Below are positions 23,430 through 34,722 of a stretch of 64,000 nt of DNA, piece by piece. Under the pieces are notes generated by a model, which was not told the origin of the DNA, searched no databases, and saw only the letters and a list, made by a program, of their open reading frames with translations. The position numbers were made by a program, and so were the translations under genes. Each line of letters opens with the position of its first letter. Position 1 is the stretch's first letter. Location: assembly GCA_020747065.1 (NCBI GenBank), contig JAGMVK010000014.1, positions 682,001 through 746,000 on the forward strand. The letters are read 5' to 3'. The stretch comes from Cadophora sp. MPI-SDFR-AT-0126. Its lineage: Eukaryota > Ascomycota > Leotiomycetes > Helotiales > Ploettnerulaceae.

Positions 23430-26400
23430 GATGAAGGATTTCGACAAAGTATTCGAGAAGGAGATGAGGTTGAGTCGATTGGATAGGATTGGCAATGTCG
23501 AAGAGCGGATGTTTCGAGTCGGGGTTCGTCAAGAAAGATATAGGAGACTTTGAAATGGGTAATGGGTGAGGCGTCTGTTGGGACTATGTACTGGCCGGGA
23601 ACATTGACTCTTTATGCTTTTTGCGCTTCGATCATGGAGCATGGAGAAGATTTACAGCTACAAGCCCTGGAGAACGCCAACCAAGATCTTGCCGATGACC
23701 GGACGGGAGCCATCGAAAGGAGATTGCTCAGCTGATTTTGGACGGAACTGTGCACACGACTCAATTTAGAATTTGAACACAGCTGTTTGGTTCCTACCGT
23801 CTGCAGGTAAGCACCCATTTGCTACTTCAAACTCTACGTTCCTCTTCACCTGTGGTATGAAACTCAATCCTTGATTGGAATGGCTCCACGGCTTGGGATC
23901 ATCTGTGTTATCAAGTTGAAGAGGCCATGCGAAGTACCCAGGTACAAAGCGACGAGGTTAAACTTCGCCAGACCGGAATGCAAGCAAGTGGATATCGCTC
24001 TGGATAGGCTGCGGGACTGCGGAGACAAACAACCGGGCCAAATTTGGGATTTATTGGTCGGATTTCACTTTTGTGTTTAGAAGGCAGTTTGGAAATTTAA
24101 AGCAGCGAGATCTTCTGATACGTCACAATCCTCTCAACACAGAGAGCAGCCCCAGCGCACTCTGCGATGATCATTCTGCGGCAACTGCATGGGTCGGTTC
24201 CTGTGTAGTGGGGCTAGCCCGACGGACGACTCTTCTCCTGTACGAATTGCGCAAGAACCGGGCCAGGCCAGTTAGTCTTGCCGTCCGTTGTTCTCTCAAG
24301 TACGTCCAGTCTTTGAACTCTACAGATGTCGCATGCCAATGAGCGGTCTAGGCTTGGCATGTGTGAGGTTCGAGTTGCTGTATACGAATTGTGTGGATTG
24401 TTGAATGTCGAGACCCCTTACGGCAGGAGGAACTTGCTTCTGTCGAGGACAATCCTCCCCAATCCTCAATTGCAGGCCAATCACCAGCGTTGGGGCCCTT
24501 GCAAAATGCAGCTTCCCAGGGCCGGGGACTGGGAATCCCTCCTTACGCTTGGACATCTCTCATCGCCAGCTCCAAGCAGGGGTACTCAGTGACCTCTCGT
24601 CAGCTAGGGGCATTTTGTTAGGTGGGATGTCTCGTTACGCCGGGTCCATTGCCGCCAGAAATATCAAATCAACATGACTTCAAGGGCAAGTGTGGAAAAT
24701 CTGATAGATGGCAGCTAATCTTTTTAGCACCTTCCTTCATCACTTACACCAGGGATGTGGCAGGGCTGCTAGCTCCAGATCGTCTTCATGCGAATTGAAT
24801 ATTCGAACGCCATCTATCGCTAGACTAAACCTTGGATTGATGTCGCAATACTGTTCTATCCTACCACAGCTTCCAGGAGATCTTCCTCGGTAAGGATTGG
24901 TTTGCAGAACTGGACTGTGTCCCATTGAAGGAACCAAATGTGTGTTTTTACGGACAATGGAGCCAAGTCCGACCTCGATGCGCGTTCTTGGTGGGGGATT
25001 CTGCAATGCACGGCCGATCCCAGATCTCTGATCACACAGCCCGCCACTGTATCGTGTGGTACTGGGTCAGTCGCTTACCCCTGAACCTTGCTGCGAATCT
25101 GATCTGTCGTATTTTGCGGCCAAGAACTTCAACATGCCATTGAGGGAGCGGTTTCAAGCTATCTCCCTTCTTTCTGAACTTTTTACTCATTCTCTGACAA
25201 CAATCAAAAAGAAACTTGGAGGTGCTGCCTCCATAATTTATCTCCGGATGCCCGTCCAGGATGTTTACCGTCATGGCTCAAGCAACGATACAAACAGTTT
25301 CCGCTCAGTGCCGAATTATGTGGCGTAGAGGCTTAAAGTTGGTCCATTGGAACCCCGGATCCTGCTTCTCATATGCGCAACTCACGGAGATAGGTATGAA
25401 AACATGCTGTGTTTGCCCATGCAACAGAGATTACTGATCGCTCAGTTTCATTGACAGGAGCGTCCCGCTACTCGACTAACAGGCAGCGAAATACCTTTCG
25501 ACATGACCAGCTAGCTAAAGCAGGCTCCCGCTTCATCGCAGCGGGACCTTGCAACTGCTTCGAGAATCCCGCAGTCTCATTTGTTTTCTATGGACTACCT
25601 TTCCCGGTCCTTTCCCGTCCGCCCTTCTTATTGTCAAGTGAACAACTATGCACCGATCTGCCACAGGTCAACTTTTGAAAGAAGAATTCTTACTCGTTCT
25701 GCCAGACGAGAAGCGCCCTCCCGTTCCTTAGTCAATCAAACTCAAAGAGCGATACATGTGATCGCCATTCCTCAATTGCAGATAGCGATCCGTCAGCCGC
25801 TGTTATGGGGAGGGGTTCCTCGCTAGTCCCTGTAGCCTGTGCTTACCTGAATTGAGACACCGGATCAAAAAGAAATCTGACTGGTCATCGGAGGGTACAG
25901 AATCCAGATATGCATTAGCAAGTTCAGTTTTTTTATTTATTTCATTTGACGGGTGAAAGTAGGAAGAACCTTATTTGCGCCAGTTGCTCGAAGTCTTTGA
26001 GATTGCACAAATGGCGGCCGCTTGGAAGCATTCCTGGCAATATGTTGAGGATATAGACAGGCATCATTGAGCCGAACCACGGGGCTGGAATACAGTGTGC
26101 TCACAACCCCTGTTTGTGGCGTTATAGTCTTATGCAACCTCGAAGTGACGATGCGCACGCTGATGCCAAAAATCTTCAAAGTGCAGCGATCCTTACGTTG
26201 GATGTGCATCTGCAACCCGTGGCGTACTCTATCGACTCTGTTGTCTCGGTGGTATTACAGCCACGTCCATGTTCTTGAAGTGGGAGTTGTCACCCGGAAC
26301 GGGTTTCCGGAATTGAAATTCATTAGACTTGTTCCACATGGCCTCGATGACAGCCATTTCCACACCTCCAGCAAAACGCTGCCAATGTCTCCCACATCGG

Positions 26401-27167
26401 CTGGCGTTCCACGATCATATATGATCATCTCGCCGTACGACACCGGCAATTTCCCGATCGGACTGTATCTCGCGGGTACGCTTCACCACGTACTTGTGCT
26501 TGTCATATCGCGGCATACTGCTTCCCAACACATCGAAATCCGTTCAACCAAAACGGTCCACTTACAATCGAGCCCATACTGTCGGTAAATGGATCGGTCT
26601 AGCTCTCCAGGCATGGCTTGTATGGCCCGCCTCTTGATGATTGTTACACAGTGCACTGAATCCATGTACCTGGTCGCAATGATTGCTCAAGTCGAAGAAC
26701 AGGAGTCAGGCCCCTCAAGCCCCAACCCCGCACACAAGTCATGCAGTACCCACTTGTAGGCCATATGGTTCATGAGTCTTCAATGGTTCTTTTTCGTTGC
26801 TTGCTTACTTTCCCGCGAGTATTAAACTGCTTGGCATTCAGTGGGATCTGCGTCTCGTGCTCCATTCTGTCCATCTCCTCCAATAAGCAAATATGGTTTC
26901 GGGTCAGATGTCTTCTCCCAAGTTGTGCGGTGTCATTTTATGGCATGCCAGCAGTGAGTGATCTGCAGAAGTCAGCTGTGATTTTACGCCAGTGTGTGGC
27001 ACCATCTCCGGAAATACCTCCGCTCCGTCGCATCACTCTGCCAAAACCTAATGGTTGTGCGACGCAATCCCGGTAAAGTATGGCTTGAAGATATGCAGCT
27101 CGGGTGATATCAATGACGAATAAGCGTTTTCAATCTCTCACAGGTATGATCTACAGAGATGGTGATA
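23430..27167. other. Gene-poor stretch, 3.7 kb, possible gene relic
   Basis: No gene supported. On the minus strand at about 26236-26530 one frame reads as protein-like text with two stops (for example M-A-V-I-E-A-M-W-N-K-S and N-M-D-V-A-V-I-P), which may be a relic of a gene I cannot name. Open frames of 60-170 codons elsewhere here start at TTG or GTG and lack motifs, so I treat them as chance. Composition is normal and not RIP-like. Confidence 0.35.
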
Positions 27168-27454
27168 CTATCCCCCCCCCTTGTTTAATGTTAAATCTCT
27201 AGAAAAGCGGTACTCGTGTGGGCAGCTTTCTAGGGTGTTTATCCAGTGAGAATACTCGGTTGTTACAGTTGTCAAGGGACAAAGGCTCTCTAGAGCCTTC
27301 TACGACCACCCTTGCCTTTACAACAGACCAGATTTTGGCTCGTGCCTCGAAACTGACAAGGCTATTACAAGGGCCTCTGGCCAGTTAGAAATAGTCTTTC
27401 GAGCCTTCGACCCAGAAATTCCACAGTTTAACATTAAACAAGGGGGGGGGATAG
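27168..27454. mobile_element. MITE with 28-bp perfect terminal inverted repeats, TA target duplication
   Basis: The left end at 27168-27195 reads CTAT, nine C, then TTGTTTAATGTTAAA. The right end at 27427-27454 is its exact reverse complement. Each end is flanked by TA (27166-27167 and 27455-27456), the target duplication of Tc1/mariner-type elements. The 287-bp element has no coding capacity, so it must have been mobilised in trans. It lies in the gene-poor 21-31 kb region. Confidence 0.85.
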
Positions 27455-27456
27455 TA

Positions 27457-28397
27457 GGGCTGGGGGGTTTGATGACAGGAAAATCAATGACATTCGGCTT
27501 TATATCCGTTTTCATCTTCGACCGCAGAGTGCTGATCCGGATATTTCATCCTTTGTGTCCTCTTGCACGATGCTACCAGCACCCACAATGAAACACCAAA
27601 TCTCGGAAAGTCAGAAGCTTGGCGCTTTTCTCGTGGCTCATGGGCTGCTGTATTCACGGCGGTGCACTGTCAAGATATGTTGTGTTGTTCGGGGATGGCT
27701 GCGCATTTGATCGACTCCTCGCGTGACTCTCGCAAATAAGAGGAGTTTGCTCTCAAAGACCAGGACTACGTACTCAAGAATCGATGACTGTGTTCTTTTC
27801 TTCATTGGTCGGACGTAGGCCATGTATGTACACTTTGCTACTCTGGTCTATGTGAGATGGAGACACAGTCCTGCACGATATGATCATGGGATCCTGCTCT
27901 AGAGCTCTGAGTTTTTGATCTTCCCAGGTCCAGGCTGATGTCGTTCAATAGCCACCACAGTCTCCCATGTCATCAGAGAGTTTTTTTTTTTCTTTTTCCG
28001 CCGCGACACTGTCCTTCCGATGACCACATCATGATATGTGAGAGTCCAGAACATCCAATTTCTCGGAAAAGAAAAACCGGGAAAGTCTGTATACTGTACG
28101 GAGGTATTCCACTGCATACGGGTATGCTGTACCAGTCGAATGCGCTGTTGCTTCATTTACGAGGTCCCTGCATTGTCGGCGCTTTGACTTCCCTTTTTCG
28201 GAATCACAGCTTCTCGTCCCGAGAACTCACGTAGATTTCCTTGCGAAAGAGACGGCCAAAACGGAGTCAAAATGGATATTTCTTTAGCCAGTCTGCTTGA
28301 GCCGTGTTTGTGGTGAAAGTCAACCTTTGAGACGGCAATGTTCCCCGGTTCTCGGTTTATGCACGAGGAAGATCATTGGTCCCAGGCGTCGCGGACC
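27457..28397. other. Intergenic, no gene seen
   Basis: Spacer between two MITEs. Contains a T-rich run at about 27970-27995. No protein-like frame with an ATG and motif was found. Confidence 0.4.
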
Positions 28398-28399
28398 TA

Positions 28400-28646
28400 C
28401 AGAGGTACAGCGGTTAAGTGTTGTCAGAGGGGCCGCACGGACTCGATTTAATCCCCCTTGCAACGAAACCACAACGCAACATAAATTTACAAAAAGGAAA
28501 CCATACATAAGAATTTCAATAAGAATGATAGCAGCGTTGGAATGAACTTTTTACGACTTCTGTGTGGAAAGTTATCGACTTTGAAAACCATCTGTCAGGG
28601 GACCCCCTGGTCGCCACTCTTACAACACTTAACCGCTGTACCTCTG
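28400..28646. mobile_element. MITE with 25-bp perfect terminal inverted repeats, TA target duplication (pogo/Fot1-like ends)
   Basis: The left end 28400-28424 begins CAGAGGTACAGCGGTTAA. The right end 28622-28646 is its exact reverse complement over 25 bp, with imperfect pairing for about 10 bp more. Flanking TA dinucleotides lie at 28398-28399 and 28647-28648. Length is 247 bp with no coding capacity. Ends starting CAG and TA duplication fit Tc1/mariner superfamily elements, pogo/Fot1 branch (family assignment from memory). The ends differ from those of the MITE at 27168, so two families are present within 1 kb. Confidence 0.85.
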
Positions 28647-28648
28647 TA

Positions 28649-29835
28649 CCTTATTTAACTTTCATAGTATAATGTTTCTCTGTTAAGGATCATGATATCA
28701 GGGCTACGATTGGATCCCGGAGAATCGGAGAAGCTTACTAGATCTGAATAATAGTGTCTTTAATCTAATAGAGTTCGTTCGTGAGCGTGAGTGTAGATCC
28801 CTTGTGGCTGTGGATTTTAGCTTTCCGAGGTTTCTCCTTAGGGATTTGTTTCAATAAACAAGATGATATGGCGATCTAAATGCGATTAAACAGAGGTTAC
28901 TTTGTTTCTGTTGCTTGATATAGCTCATTTTGTATGATGATATAAGCATGTCGGTCAGCTGGTCAATTCGTCCCAGTGGCTAGTTTCTACATGTAAGGTT
29001 TGACTTTCGCTCTCTACAGAGTGAGGCTTAAGGTTTGAAACAAGATAAAATGCCGGAAAAATATCCTAAAGCCAAATCTGAATCGGGGAAGGGATCCACT
29101 GGATGGGATTTCTTCCAGCAACCTCTTTCCCATCTCCTTTCTGTCTGTGAGCACATCCGAGGGCGATACCAATAGGAAGTTTCGAGCAACCCTTTCGGAC
29201 GACCGGGTGCGTTCCTATTCATCGCCGTTACATTCCGCTATTTCTAGGCTCGGGAAAGTCTTCCGCAGCAATAGCTTACCAGAGTTCTGCTCCTCGTAAT
29301 TTCCTTGAAAAACCAACAAAGTCTAGGCTATCATGCACCCGCTACAATAAAGCAGCGAGATCACTGTATCGCACCTGCATATGCAATTCAGAGGCAACTT
29401 GAATCGCATGGAGCAAATACTTCGTTGCGAGAATCCAGAATCGACATCTCCTCGGTCGCCGTCGGGGAAATGCCAGTTCTCGCGATGACCCCTCTACATC
29501 ATTGAGGTAGTAGGTACATGCTCTCGCACTCCATCCTGTATTCAATCAAGGCAGGCCCCCTCGCTATACCACATACGAGAAGAACTCTGTCCCTGAAGCT
29601 GCAGTGGCGAATTTCTGTACCCGGACTGGAATGCGGCACATACACATGTCCAGGAGGGTCTCGAACTACAACTTGAGATTGAGAGCGAATAGCTACGTGT
29701 CAGATGATCATGACCGGAAGAAAAGACCGACAGACGGGATCTGGCATCCAGGGTTGCGGTTGCGGCGAGACGCCACGGGCCGCGGCGTGACGGACCTGTG
29801 ATATGTGAAAACGGTGTGAGGATTGGAGATGAGCT
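28649..29835. other. Intergenic, no gene seen
   Basis: Normal composition, only short frames. Nothing recognisable. Confidence 0.4.
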
Positions 29836-30500
29836 TCATCTTGCTACGTGGTGATAGGATACCTGGGTTTCGGAAAGATGGCGGTGTGCGATTGGCGGAA
29901 AATAACCTGATAAAACAGAGCTTTGAGTGGGATTTGATAGTGTATCAATTGGCTCTTTTGTGGCTTCCAAGATCAGAGATTTTGGTGTCAAGTTGGAGGT
30001 CTCGAAGTCGGGAGTTTTGATGGAAGAGTCTGGATTCAAAATAGTTCTTTTCTGCAAGGTCTTTTGCATTCTCTGACCGGACACAGTTCCCTCTGTATTT
30101 CCTTGTGACGAGAATTCGTTGTCATCACTGCTCTCTTCCTCTTCGCTCCCCTCATCAACACTGTATGCCTTAATTGCTTCCAACGTCGTAGGGAGAGGGA
30201 GGTTTAGAATTCGAAGACGTGGCAGTGGTGCGCAGTAGAGGTACCGGAGTGACCTGAGAATCGTTGACAGTGATGGCATTTGGAGTTTCTATGTTTGTCG
30301 GTACAAACAAGAATCTGTCGTACCTTTTTAGTGTACAAAGGGGAGAGTGGAGGTACCGTAAGAAACGGTCCTAAGTTTCTCCAGTTCAGTCCATAACCGT
30401 AGTTGATTGGCACAGGTATTCGTGCTCTTGGTTTTGCTGAGATTCTGGCAGTGGCTTCGTTCTTAAATTTCCCTCTACTGCATATTCGGAAAGCTCCCAC
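29836..30500 (-). CDS. Hypothetical protein, acidic/Ser-rich, uncertain model
   Basis: An ATG-started 147-codon minus-strand frame runs from 30279 to 29836. The N-terminal 35 residues are Leu-rich and basic (L-R-S-L-R-Y-L), then comes an acidic run E-E-E-E-S-S-D-D and a Ser/Thr-rich tail. Upstream in phase lies another minus-strand open stretch (30500 to about 30331). It could be joined through a 35-nt GTACGA...ATAG segment at 30294-30328, but that would be an unusually short intron. No domain recognised. It is either a lineage-specific gene or chance. Confidence 0.35.
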
Positions 30501-30676
30501 CTCAATATCATCTGATGAGATAGGCTACTTACTGGCACTTGGATTTCTCGGAAGATGGTGAGGAGAGCGGCTCTGATGTTACGCAGCGGATGTCCATTCC
30601 CTGTGTCTTTTCAAGAATGTGATTCTCTCTCTCAAGCGCTCACAATTCTCTGGTTATACTCCTCTTGTCCAGCTTT

Positions 30677-31052
30677 GTTATGAAATTGTAGAGATATCCC
30701 TGGACAATCAGCACCTCTTAGCTGAGATAATACGAATCTTAAAATTCAATCCTTGATGCAGAGTTTTCCTCTTCTTTGAGAGAGAGGGAAGTTAGACGGA
30801 GTCAATCACTTAGATTTCACCTCACAAAGAAGATACATTATAGTCTGAAGAAGATGACATCTTTAATCTGAGATTAGTGAGATCTCGCTGGACAGTTAGC
30901 ACCACTTAACTGGGAGAATTCGAATTTGAAAATTCATTCCTCTATTCAGAGATTTCCTCCATTTTAAGAGAGTTGGAAGTCAGACGGAGTCAATCACTCG
31001 TAATCCATCTCACAAAGAAAATATATTATGGTCTGAAGAAGATGTCATCAAG
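30677..31052. repeat. Diverged direct repeat, two copies, period about 188 bp
   Basis: Copy 1 (about 30677-30862) and copy 2 (about 30866-31052) share blocks in the same order. These are CTGGACA followed by AGCACC, then GAGTCAATCACT, then CTCACAAAGAA, then TCTGAAGAAGATG. The shared CTGGACA starts at 30699 and 30887. Divergence is moderate and not purely C-to-T, so it is an old duplication and not a RIP target. It lies directly upstream of the cupin gene and may affect its promoter (inference). Confidence 0.7.
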
Positions 31053-31187
31053 AGGTTTCAACGAAGAGGCGAAACTAGCGATGTGATGGTTATGTAAGCA
31101 GTGAATACTGACATCACCACACGACCACTGACTTCCTCTCTTACTCTTTCTCTACTCCATATCCCACATCCAATACAACCACAAAAA

Positions 31188-31578
31188 ATGGAAGCAAAAT
31201 CACAGCGCGAAGCCGAACAAGAAGTCCGCTCGTGGGGATTCTCCCGCGTCTTGACATGGACTGATACTCCGTATGTCTTGCCTTTCTCCCCACTTCTCTC
31301 TCCTTCCTCCGTACCCTTCCCCTATATCCGCCAATTTGCCTTGCTCTGAATTGTAATTAACGTGGAATTAACATAGGAATTACCACTACACCCCTCATTC
31401 CCACGAAGGGTTAACCACGCACCTGATCCTCAAAGGCGAAATCACGATTAAATTCCCTGAGGACGCACAGCCGGAGAAGAAAACGGTTGGTGTGGGGGAG
31501 CGGCTTGAAGTGGAGGCGGGACGAGCGCATGAGGTTTGGGTTGGGCCTGAGGGGTGTACGATGGTTATCGGTGAATGA
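31188..31578 (+). CDS. Small cupin-domain protein (94 aa)
   Basis: Exons join(31188..31270,31377..31578). The 106-nt intron begins GTATGT and ends CATAG. The split codon CC|G keeps the frame. Residues about 28-42 give N-Y-H-Y-T-P-H-S-H-E-G, the metal-binding His cluster of cupin motif 1. L-I-L-K-G-E-I-T-I follows, then G-E-R-L-E-V-E-A-G-R-A-H-E-V-W-V-G, which fits cupin motif 2 with its His. At 94 residues it is a minimal single-domain cupin, probably a metal-binding beta-barrel in the cytosol. The substrate is not predictable. It sits just downstream of the 188-bp repeat pair. Confidence 0.85.
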
Positions 31579-32094
31579 ATGAAGATGCTTTTGATGTTCA
31601 TAGTGATCTATGAGCTTGCAATTCAGTGTGGAAAAGAATGTTACTTGTGGATAGCAGATTGTCGTCGTCGAGGTAAGTTACCAAGTAGCGGGGTTGATCT
31701 TTCACGTGTTTGTGTCTGTCAGTGAGTTTGAAGAGACTTGATGCAAGATACGCCCAAGATTTTGACCATCAGGAATGGAATTGCGTGTCCATTCGCTAAA
31801 GCACAAGTGGTTGAGCCAATTCTCGGATTCATGGTGCCCGGTGGAGCCGATAGTTATTCTCCGCCAGTACACAGGCGGAGGGAGTAGAGGTATGTTTGGC
31901 CGAGCTGACAGCTTTGTCACAAGACCCGGACAAAATTTCATTCTCTTTATGTCTATTCCATATTTGGGGCTTTCTATGTTCTGGTGTTTATACGATACTC
32001 AAAAAAAACTTCATTCCCTAATTACCATTGATGTGAGACGATTCTACCCCGCTATTACCCCGCCATTTCAACCTCATGAGGCTGGTCTACTATC
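31579..32094. other. Convergent 3' intergenic region
   Basis: Lies between the 3' ends of the cupin gene (+) and the zinc-finger gene (-). The plus-strand open frame that overlaps it (31775-32215) has no motif and runs into the zinc-finger coding sequence, so I treat it as chance. Confidence 0.5.
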
Positions 32095-34722
32095 TCACTC
32101 CTGCCTCACCTCCATTAATTGTTCCAGATTCATCCCTGTCAAATCGTCCGTAATCCATGGACCCTTTTCCGCAGTAGACGACGCATGGAATTCGTCCGCA
32201 CGCCGCATCGTCTGAACGTCTAAATCCGTAACATATGCTTTCTCATCAGCTAGCTTCACCCGAACCTCATAATCACTATTGAGCATCATGTCATCTTTCC
32301 ACAGCCGGCGTGGTCCATCGAATACATTGAGCACGCGTTTCTTCATCTTCATCTGCGAGGTGGAGTCTCCCCACGAGGTTGGATGATCTTTGCGTTTTCT
32401 CCGCCCACCATTTAGGGCTACACCTCCCTTGGAATGTGTAAGACCGCGAGATTTCTGGACCCCATTGGCGGCGCTCACTGAGTTCTTGCGGCTTTCACGG
32501 CTTCTGGATGAGAGTCTAAAGTCGCTGTCGTGCTCATCATCGAAATCTTCATACTCATCCTCGTCTTCGTCTTTGTCATATTCAGTAGTATGGGAGACGT
32601 CTGATGTCGTGGTTGGTAACGCGTTCCTGAGAAGTGCCTCATCAACAGCCGGATCGGCTGGGACCTCAGCAAGCCTGGCGGCGTTGATAGCCTCAGACGG
32701 CTCCTCTTGCTGGACAATCCGCAGCACACAATCGTCTAAATGCTCGTAGAAGTCTTGGGCATCACTGAAATTTGCCGAACAAGTCGAGCATTTGCCGGTC
32801 GCATCTGGTGCATAGCCAGACAGCTTTTTCTGAGAATTGGCCTTCACGCCAGCTGTAGACTTCTTGCGACTGTTCGGCGGAGTCTGCTCCACGCCATGTA
32901 CTGATGTCAAATGGCGTTTGAAGACATCAGCACGATTGAAAGATTTCTCGGCTGCAGAACCAGAGCCCGGACAGAAACCACAGACCATGGTCCCTTTGTA
33001 GTGGGTGAGTGTGTGCCGATTCTTGTCGTATTTGCGTGCGAACCCTTTGGTGTGGTAGTCGCATGTTTGGATTGGGCATTTCTCGGGGCGCTTGTTTTGA
33101 TGTGTCAACATATGAGCTTTGAGGTCCTTGAAGACCTTTCCGCATTCATGAATAGGGCAACGCCCTTTCTCCTTTCCTTCTTCACTATCGTATATTGTGT
33201 CATTGGACGTGCATAGTGCAAGATAGGGGTTCCTTGATAGGTATGAGGACGGTGAATATGGATACGATGCAACACCTGGAGATGACGGTCTATTACTGCT
33301 GTGCGATAACTCAGGGCTTCGAACGTCGGAATATTGTGGGCCAGGATCTTGTAGGCTACCTGGCCCTCTGTACGGCGCATAATCGAAGTCTTGACCGTAG
33401 TTGAACCCACCGAAAGAATAAACATCCCCACCTTGGAAGGAGCTGTAGTCCGATTGATCTGATCCTGGTCGGCTCTGATCCTCGTAGTTATTGTCGTCCA
33501 TATCTCCATCACTATCCTTTCCCGGAACATCAGTGTCGTGTTGTTGATGCCCTTTCTCGAGCTGATAATGGACACCGCGCTTGAGCTTGTGTTTCCCGCC
33601 GCATCGTTCTTTCCATTCTGAGAGGCCCAAATCCGTGGGAGGTATCTTTCTACGACAAATCTCCCTCAGGTGTTCCTTGGTATGTTCGATACTTTCATCT
33701 CGAGTCTTAAGATCGATACTACAGATGCCGCAAATCTTGTGAAAGAAGCCGACGACTTCGAATTTGCATGTCGTCTTGAGTCGGGACATTTCTGGTTCCT
33801 CGCATCGGTGCTCGCCTCGAAGATGAGTAGTGAAGTTATCAGTTCGGAAGAAGGGATTCGAAGAGCATGGCTTTCCAGTTCTCTCGTTTGTTTTCGGACA
33901 TTCCCAGATGTAGTCAGGGAAGTGAACTCGCTTGACATGTTCCGACCAACGGTCGGCCGGGAAGGCCTTACCGCAGTCAAAACAAGGATATTGGCATGAT
34001 ATTTTCTGTCGCTTAGCTTGCGGTGGAGACTTTGAGTCGGTTCTGGGAGGACGTCCGCGACGTACTCGGGTCGGCACCTGCAGATAGTCTCCGGTCACAG
34101 TCCCCGGCGAGGAAGGGCCAGAGAAAATGCTCTGAGTTTGCGAGTAGTATGGTGCAACTAGATGAGAGAGTTCACTCCTTCCAGTCGTAGCAGGAAAGCT
34201 CCATTGACTGGGTGCATGGCTGCTCATGCTTTCTGGCGAGCAAGGTCGGGGCTCAATGGTACCTTGGCTTTGGAACTTGGCTAGAAGCTTGGTACGTCTT
34301 TGTGACTCGTCTTCAAACCACGCATGAACTTCTTCCATACACAGCCCAACCTGCCGTGATATGTAGCCGAGTTCTTTGGCCGAGATTCGTTCTGGATCTG
34401 GGTGACGGTCGTACGTGTCGTTAAGGAAGTGGTGCCGATCCCGAAATGACATCGGCGGATCGATCGATACCGCCATGCTTCTAAATTCTGATCTTGAGAT
34501 ATCGCGTGATGTTTCTGCCAGGTCGTCAGCTCCTGCACAGTATGGGAAAGCCTTTGCTGCAAACCGACAAAGGGTCACGTTACCTGTGGGCAATTGAGAG
34601 CCAGGGACTTGAAATTCGATAGAAGGATAAATCATATCAGAGGTATCTATATTTGAGGTTAGCATTGAGTCTATATAGACAATGGGGTTCATACCAATTG
34701 ACTGATCTTGATTGAGATCCAT
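32095..34722 (-). CDS. Homeodomain plus C2H2 zinc-finger transcription factor
   Basis: Preferred exons complement(join(32095..34646,34695..34722)) give 859 residues. The first 48-nt intron (GTATGA, branch TGCTAAC, ATAG) is open and divisible by three, so an unspliced form of 875 residues is also possible. Spliced residues about 78-131 form a homeodomain-like helix set ending W-F-E-D-E-S-Q-R-R. An AT-hook-like R-R-G-R-P-P-R lies near 205. C2H2-type fingers follow: C-F-D-C-G-K-A-F with H-V-K-R-V-H (about 231-251), C-P-I-H-E-C-G-K-V-F with H-M-L-T-H, a longer C-P-I-Q-T-C-D-Y-H finger, C-G-F-C-P with H-L-T-S-V-H, and C-S-T-C-S-A-N-F. An acidic run D-E-D-E-D-E-Y-E-D follows, and the C-terminus is basic then acidic. 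It is probably a nuclear DNA-binding regulator. Target genes are unknown. Confidence 0.88.
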   Translation of the reverse strand: MDLNQDQSIGMNPIVYIDSMLTSNIDTSDMIYPSIEFQVPGSQLPTGNVTLCRFAAKAFPYCAGADDLAETSRDISRSEFRSMAVSIDPPMSFRDRHHFLNDTYDRHPDPERISAKELGYISRQVGLCMEEVHAWFEDESQRRTKLLAKFQSQGTIEPRPCSPESMSSHAPSQWSFPATTGRSELSHLVAPYYSQTQSIFSGPSSPGTVTGDYLQVPTRVRRGRPPRTDSKSPPQAKRQKISCQYPCFDCGKAFPADRWSEHVKRVHFPDYIWECPKTNERTGKPCSSNPFFRTDNFTTHLRGEHRCEEPEMSRLKTTCKFEVVGFFHKICGICSIDLKTRDESIEHTKEHLREICRRKIPPTDLGLSEWKERCGGKHKLKRGVHYQLEKGHQQHDTDVPGKDSDGDMDDNNYEDQSRPGSDQSDYSSFQGGDVYSFGGFNYGQDFDYAPYRGPGSLQDPGPQYSDVRSPELSHSSNRPSSPGVASYPYSPSSYLSRNPYLALCTSNDTIYDSEEGKEKGRCPIHECGKVFKDLKAHMLTHQNKRPEKCPIQTCDYHTKGFARKYDKNRHTLTHYKGTMVCGFCPGSGSAAEKSFNRADVFKRHLTSVHGVEQTPPNSRKKSTAGVKANSQKKLSGYAPDATGKCSTCSANFSDAQDFYEHLDDCVLRIVQQEEPSEAINAARLAEVPADPAVDEALLRNALPTTTSDVSHTTEYDKDEDEDEYEDFDDEHDSDFRLSSRSRESRKNSVSAANGVQKSRGLTHSKGGVALNGGRRKRKDHPTSWGDSTSQMKMKKRVLNVFDGPRRLWKDDMMLNSDYEVRVKLADEKAYVTDLDVQTMRRADEFHASSTAEKGPWITDDLTGMNLEQLMEVRQE

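Noticed and set aside
26067..26588. 173-codon plus-strand open frame
   Set aside because: Starts at TTG, no motif, no splice context; treated as chance.
28405..28420. tRNA-like text (AGCGGTTAAG) suggesting a class II tRNA D-arm
   Set aside because: It is part of the MITE terminal inverted repeat and no acceptor stem or T-arm follows.
33105..33575. 156-codon minus-strand open frame
   Set aside because: Lies inside the zinc-finger gene in another frame; no motif.
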